Shown here piece by piece: positions 60,575-64,000 of a stretch of 64,000 nt of DNA. Source of the stretch: Ructibacterium sp965146665 (GTDB taxonomy: Bacteria > Bacillota > Clostridia > Monoglobales > Monoglobaceae); NCBI GenBank assembly GCA_965146665.1, contig CBCTHE010000011.1, forward strand, positions 71,769-135,768. The letters run 5' to 3'. Position numbers and translations under genes: made by a program. Numbering within the stretch: position 1 is the stretch's first letter; every line of letters starts with the position of its first letter. A model generated the notes under the pieces. The model was not told the origin of the DNA and ran no database searches. It was given only the letters and a program-made list of their open reading frames with translations.

Positions 60575-60937
60575 ATGAAACGACCGCTTGCGTATATCAC
60601 CGCTCCCTGGAGCAAGAACCCCCATGAAAACGCGGCAAACGCCGCCAGCTACTGCCGCCAGGTGTATGACGCCGGATATTCCCCCGTCTGCCCTGTTTTG
60701 TTCCTGCCGCTGTTTTTGAAGGATGAAATCCCCCAGGAACACAAGGACGGAATCGACATCGCCAGAGATTACCTGCGCCGCTCCCATGTGCTGGTGGTCT
60801 GCGGACACTCGACCGATGAAACGGTCAAAAACGATATTGCCACCGCTGAACGCCTGCGGATCACCGCCACCACACTGGACGGGATTCTGACGGTGAAAGG
60901 CCAGGGCCGGGAGAAAGGGGGCGCACACCATGCCTGA
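60575..60937 (+). CDS. DUF4406-like (nucleoside 2-deoxyribosyltransferase-fold) protein
   Basis: A 120-residue protein opening RPLAYITAPWSKNPHENAANA, with a later GIDIARDYLRRSHVLVVCGH, which follows the pattern of the DUF4406/deoxyribosyltransferase-like fold: an N-terminal Rossmann-type strand and a helix ending in an S/T-rich loop. A substrate or reaction is not known for ICE copies. It overlaps the next gene by eight bases. Confidence 0.7.
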   Translation: MKRPLAYITAPWSKNPHENAANAASYCRQVYDAGYSPVCPVLFLPLFLKDEIPQEHKDGIDIARDYLRRSHVLVVCGHSTDETVKNDIATAERLRITATTLDGILTVKGQGREKGGAHHA

Positions 60938-61241
60938 GCAAAAGACCATCGGCCAGCTGATGGAGGAAATGCGGCTTAAAGCCGGGGCGCGGGAGTATTC
61001 CGGCCATAGTTACATGGACTTAAACCGGTTCGCGGAGGACACCCGGCACATGATTATTTTTGATACCCTGACCGCTGATTCCCCTGTTGGCTGGAAAGGG
61101 GAACGCAGCCGCGCCTTTCTCACCGAGGAGGGATATAAAAAGTCCCTGGAACGCCAGGAACAGGGGCATATCAAGATTGTGAGCCATGCGAAGGTCCGAA
61201 ACGGAAACCTGCGCTATGACCGGCAAGACCAGCTCCGATAG
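60930..61241 (+). CDS. Small ICE protein, paralogue of the 59067 gene
   Basis: A 103-residue protein. The C-terminal 45 residues (SRAFLTEEGYKKSLERQEQGHIKIVSHAKVRNG) align by eye with those of the 91-residue protein four genes upstream: F-L-x-E-x-G-Y, then I-K-I and A-x-V. This suggests a shared small domain of unknown function repeated in the element. It has translational overlap with the preceding gene. Confidence 0.65.
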   Translation: MPEQKTIGQLMEEMRLKAGAREYSGHSYMDLNRFAEDTRHMIIFDTLTADSPVGWKGERSRAFLTEEGYKKSLERQEQGHIKIVSHAKVRNGNLRYDRQDQLR

Positions 61242-61283
61242 AGAAACCATGCAGAAAATCCATAGAGAGGAGGCGAAACACCC

Positions 61284-61775
61284 ATGCAGGACGAAGTGGA
61301 AAGCAAAACCCTGACGCTCATTGTCAGCGGCACAAAGTTCACCGGCAGGCTGTTCAAAGCGGCGATTATGAAGTATCTGGCGCACCTGAAAGAGCAAAAG
61401 ATGCAGAAACAGCGGGAAAAGGGCGCGGAGGTCAAGCCCCAGGGAAAGCAGACGGTGAAGCAGCTCATCGGGCAGAACCAGGGCGTGTCCAATCTTGAGA
61501 TCACAGACCCCTCCATCAAGGCGTTTGAACGGGTTGCCCGGAAGTACGGCGTGGATTACGCGGTAAAGAAGGACCGCAGCTGCTCCCCGCCCAAATACCT
61601 GGTCTTTTTCAAGGCCCGCGACGCGGACGCGCTGACCTCGGCATTTACTGAGTACACCCAGAAGAAGGTCCGCAAGGCGTCCCGCCCGTCTGTGCTGGCG
61701 AAGCTGAACCAGTTCAAGGAACTGGTGAAAAACGCGGTGGTGGACCGCACAAAGCGAAAGGAGCTGGAACGATGA
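61284..61775 (+). CDS. PcfB-like protein (DUF3801)
   Basis: A 163-residue protein of the PcfB family (DUF3801). The N-terminal SKTLTLIVSGTKFTGRLFKAAI and the central ITDPSIKAFERVARKYGVDYAVKKD...PPKYLVFFKARDADALTSAF are characteristic. In enterococcal plasmid pCF10 PcfB helps bring the relaxosome to the coupling protein PcfC. Its gene overlaps the VirD4 gene by four bases, as expected for partners. Confidence 0.88.
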   Translation: MQDEVESKTLTLIVSGTKFTGRLFKAAIMKYLAHLKEQKMQKQREKGAEVKPQGKQTVKQLIGQNQGVSNLEITDPSIKAFERVARKYGVDYAVKKDRSCSPPKYLVFFKARDADALTSAFTEYTQKKVRKASRPSVLAKLNQFKELVKNAVVDRTKRKELER

Positions 61776-63607
61776 AAAAGCCCCTGAACATCAAGAAGCT
61801 CGTTTTGCTGAACCTGCCCTATATCCTGATGGGGCTGTTCGCCACCAACTTCGGGGAGGCGTGGCGGATGGCCCAGGGCGCGGACGCATCGGAAAAGGCG
61901 CTGTCGCTAATCTCCGTCCTTCCGGCGGCGCTTGGAAGTTTCTGGCCCAGCTTTCACCCGCTGGACCTGCTGGTCGGGCTGTGCTGCGGCGCGGCGCTCC
62001 GGCTGGCTGTTTACCTGAAAGGCAAAAACGCCAAGAAGTACCGCCCAAATATCGAGTACGGTTCTGCGAGATGGGGAAATTCCCAGGACATCGCCCCTTA
62101 TGTTGATCCGGTATTCCAGAACAATGTAATCCTCACCCAGACGGAACGCCTTACCATGAGCAGCCGCCCCAAGGACCCCAAGACCGCCCGCAACAAAAAT
62201 GTGCTGGTAATCGGCGGTTCCGGCTCCGGCAAGACCCGGTTCTGGCTCAAGCCCAACCTGATGCAGCTCCATAGCTCGTATGTGGTTACTGATCCGAAAG
62301 GCACAATCCTGGTCGAATGTGGAAAGCTGCTCCAACGGGGCGCGCCGAAGCTGGATAAGGACGGAAAGCCCATGAAGGACAAGAACGGCAAAACCATCTA
62401 TGAGCCGTACCGGATCAAGGTGCTGAATACCATCAACTTCAAAAAATCCATGAAATACAATCCTTTCGCCTATATCCACAGCGAAAAGGACATCTTGAAG
62501 CTGGTGACAACCTTAATCGCCAACACCAAGGGCGAGGGGAAAGCCGGTGACGATTTCTGGGTCAAAGCGGAAACGCTGCTGTACTGCGCCCTGATTGGAT
62601 ATATCCACTACGAGGCCCCGGTGGAGGAACAGAACTTCTCCACCCTGATTGAGTTTATTAACGCGATGGAGGTCCGGGAGGACGATGAGGAATACAAAAA
62701 CCCCGTTGACCTGATGTTTGACGCGCTGGAATCCGAGAAGCCCAACCATTTCGCGGTGCGGCAGTACAAAAAATATAAGCTGGCGGCGGGCAAAACCGCG
62801 AAGTCGATTCTGATTTCCTGCGGCGCGCGGCTGGCGGTATTCGATATTGCCGAGCTGCGGGAGGTCACAGCCTATGATGAGCTGGAACTGGACACCCTGG
62901 GGGACCGGAAAACCGCCTTATTTCTCATTATGAGCGATACCGATGACAGCTTTAACTTCCTGATTTCCATGTGCTACACCCAGCTGTTTAATCTGCTCTG
63001 TGAAAAAGCGGACGATGTGTACGGCGGCAGGCTCCCGGTCCATGTGCGCTGCCTGATTGACGAGTGCGCCAACATCGGGCAGATTCCAAAGCTGGAAAAG
63101 CTGGTCGCCACCATCCGAAGCCGGGAGATTTCCGCCTGTCTGGTATTGCAGGCGCAGTCCCAGTTAAAGGCCATCTACAAGGACAACGCCGACACCATCA
63201 TCGGAAATATGGACACTTCCATCTTTCTGGGCGGCAAGGAACCTACCACCTTAAAGGAGTTAGCCGCCGCCCTGGGAAAAGAAACCATTGACACCTACAA
63301 CACCGGGGAGAGCCGGGGGCGGGAAACCTCCCACTCTCTCAACTATCAGAAATTGGGCAAAGAACTGATGAGCCAGGATGAGCTTGCGGTTATGGACGGT
63401 GGAAAATGTATCCTCCAGCTGCGGGGCGTCCGCCCGTTTTTGTCGGATAAATATGACATCACCAGGCACCCCAATTTCCAGTACACTGCCGACGCGGACG
63501 ATAAGAACGCCTTTGACATTGAAGCGTTTTTGTCCACCCGGCTCAAACCAAAACCCAACGAGGTCTACGATGTGTTTGAAGTTGACGTAGACACCGAGGG
63601 CGAATAA
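61772..63607 (+). CDS. VirD4/TraG-like type IV coupling protein
   Basis: A 611-residue membrane ATPase that hands the DNA-relaxase complex to the type IV secretion channel. There are two N-terminal membrane helices (about 10-30 and 60-80), Walker A VIGGSGSGKTRFW (about 147-155), a long nucleotide-binding domain with the VirD4 patterns KSILISCGARLAVFDI, and Walker B CLIDECANIGQIPKLEKL. Length and order match the CD1115 family of Clostridial elements. Confidence 0.93.
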   Translation: MKKPLNIKKLVLLNLPYILMGLFATNFGEAWRMAQGADASEKALSLISVLPAALGSFWPSFHPLDLLVGLCCGAALRLAVYLKGKNAKKYRPNIEYGSARWGNSQDIAPYVDPVFQNNVILTQTERLTMSSRPKDPKTARNKNVLVIGGSGSGKTRFWLKPNLMQLHSSYVVTDPKGTILVECGKLLQRGAPKLDKDGKPMKDKNGKTIYEPYRIKVLNTINFKKSMKYNPFAYIHSEKDILKLVTTLIANTKGEGKAGDDFWVKAETLLYCALIGYIHYEAPVEEQNFSTLIEFINAMEVREDDEEYKNPVDLMFDALESEKPNHFAVRQYKKYKLAAGKTAKSILISCGARLAVFDIAELREVTAYDELELDTLGDRKTALFLIMSDTDDSFNFLISMCYTQLFNLLCEKADDVYGGRLPVHVRCLIDECANIGQIPKLEKLVATIRSREISACLVLQAQSQLKAIYKDNADTIIGNMDTSIFLGGKEPTTLKELAAALGKETIDTYNTGESRGRETSHSLNYQKLGKELMSQDELAVMDGGKCILQLRGVRPFLSDKYDITRHPNFQYTADADDKNAFDIEAFLSTRLKPKPNEVYDVFEVDVDTEGE

Positions 63608-63725
63608 TCCCGTTCCGCAAGAAAGGAGTGATTTTATCTACCCGCCAGGGTCCCTGAAACCTGCCTCGGTTGAGGCCATTGGCGTACAAAGCGGACAGCT
63701 CAACAAAAAAATGAAGAAGGAGGAT

Positions 63726-63777
63726 AGCCGGAATCGAGCCGCCCAAAACGCAGGGCGGTTTTGTTGTCCGGCTTTTG
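63726..63777 (+). terminator. Nested hairpin terminator between virD4 and maff2
   Basis: An inner stem CCGCCC (63739-63744)/GGGCGG (63753-63758) lies within an outer stem AGCCGGA (63726-63732)/TCCGGCT (63667+100 to 63773), ending in TTTT. The 63608-63725 stretch before it holds a ribosome-like AAAGGAG but no credible start codon. Confidence 0.65.
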
Positions 63778-63828
63778 TATGCCTATGAACCAACACTAAC
63801 CACAAAGCGATTCCGGCTAAATTAAAGT

Positions 63829-63969
63829 ATGGAATTTTTCAACAGCGCAATCGACGTTTTGCAGACCCTCGTTATCGCACTGGGAGCCGGCCTTGGAATC
63901 TGGGGCGTCATCAACCTGCTGGAAGGTTACGGCAATGATAACCCAGGCGCGAATGCTCATGTACGGTAA
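63829..63969 (+). CDS. Maff2-family ICE membrane protein, C-terminally shortened
   Basis: A 46-residue frame matching the Maff2 family (PF12750): MEFFNSAIDVLQ, a membrane helix LVIALGAGLGIWGVINLL and EGYGNDNPGA. Family members continue with a second hydrophobic part for a total of about 70 residues; here the text changes after NPGA and stops five residues later. The change could be a frameshift or the start of an insertion that lies beyond the window. The position after virD4 is normal for Tn1549-like elements. Confidence 0.75.
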   Translation: MEFFNSAIDVLQTLVIALGAGLGIWGVINLLEGYGNDNPGANAHVR

Positions 63970-64000
63970 GGAAGCAAGCAACCGAAAACAAGAGATAGAC

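Larger units (their letters stand above)
57160..64000 (+). mobile_element. Integrative conjugative element, left part (continues beyond window)
   Basis: A run of plus-strand genes in the order ParA, ParB, small proteins, DUF6017, DUF4406-like, PcfB, VirD4, Maff2. This is the typical leading part of Tn1549-like elements in Clostridia. The boundary is placed where the truncated recombinase loses homology. GC is higher than in the region to the left. The right end, relaxase and remaining transfer genes are outside the window. Confidence 0.8.

Noticed and set aside
1..64000. CRISPR arrays, rRNA genes, toxin-antitoxin or other intact defence systems
   Set aside because: None was seen on reading; only a decayed MmeI-type fragment and the Rhs tip relate to conflict systems.

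Overview
The window reads as a spore-forming, anaerobic, GC-rich Clostridia chromosome, most likely a gut Oscillospirales-type organism. The support is two short CotF-like spore coat genes, a SpoIIQ-like M23 protein, FtsH, IspE, type I DAHP synthase, SLH and copper-amine-oxidase-like stalk domains, and a Tn1549-like conjugation module. Species cannot be named from sequence alone.

Region 1 (1-29.7 kb) is ordinary chromosomal backbone. It holds an AI-2E-family permease (5' cut by the window), a DUF3795 protein, a stalk-domain lipoprotein, a SpoIIQ-like protein, ispE, ftsH, a cyclophilin lipoprotein and a PTS-EIIC/EAL fusion. A small carbohydrate locus follows (GH88 hydrolase, divergent AraC regulator, ADP-ribosylglycohydrolase-fold protein). 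Next come DUF2461, DAHP synthase, a ribbon-helix-helix regulator, two coat genes, and a heterodimeric ABC exporter controlled by a divergent MerR regulator through a classic 19-bp-spacer promoter. The region ends with an alpha/beta hydrolase, a membrane-bound AraC sensor-regulator and a secreted beta-helix/PDZ protein.

Region 2 (29.8-57.15 kb) is accessory and more AT-rich. It contains decayed genes: a tyrosine integrase, a GIY-YIG/DUF4357 protein, an MmeI-type restriction enzyme and a DUF6809 gene. It also holds three copies of a dispersed hairpin repeat, a TetR/OYE/EFR1-ferredoxin redox locus with a perfect operator palindrome, three small genes (two of them HTH regulators), and a 3140-residue SLH-anchored subtilase with its stalk-domain partner. 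Two tRNA genes (Arg-CCG, Leu-CAG), TnpV, an orphan Rhs tip with an HExxH toxin-like domain plus a candidate partner, dinD, and a translationally coupled cluster of four serine-recombinase genes follow. One recombinase lacks the catalytic serine and one lacks its whole catalytic domain.

Region 3 (about 57.16 kb to the end) is the start of an integrative conjugative element: ParA, ParB, small cargo genes, a DUF6017 replication-type protein, PcfB, VirD4-like coupling protein and a shortened Maff2. It begins exactly where the upstream recombinase loses homology, so this is probably an element boundary, and it runs off the window.

The best candidates for new biology are the recombinase cluster with its serine-less resolvase, the orphan Rhs-zincin/partner pair, and the giant surface subtilase with what looks like an inactive C39-like domain and an attenuator-like leader. 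No CRISPR array, rRNA or clearly intact defence system was seen.
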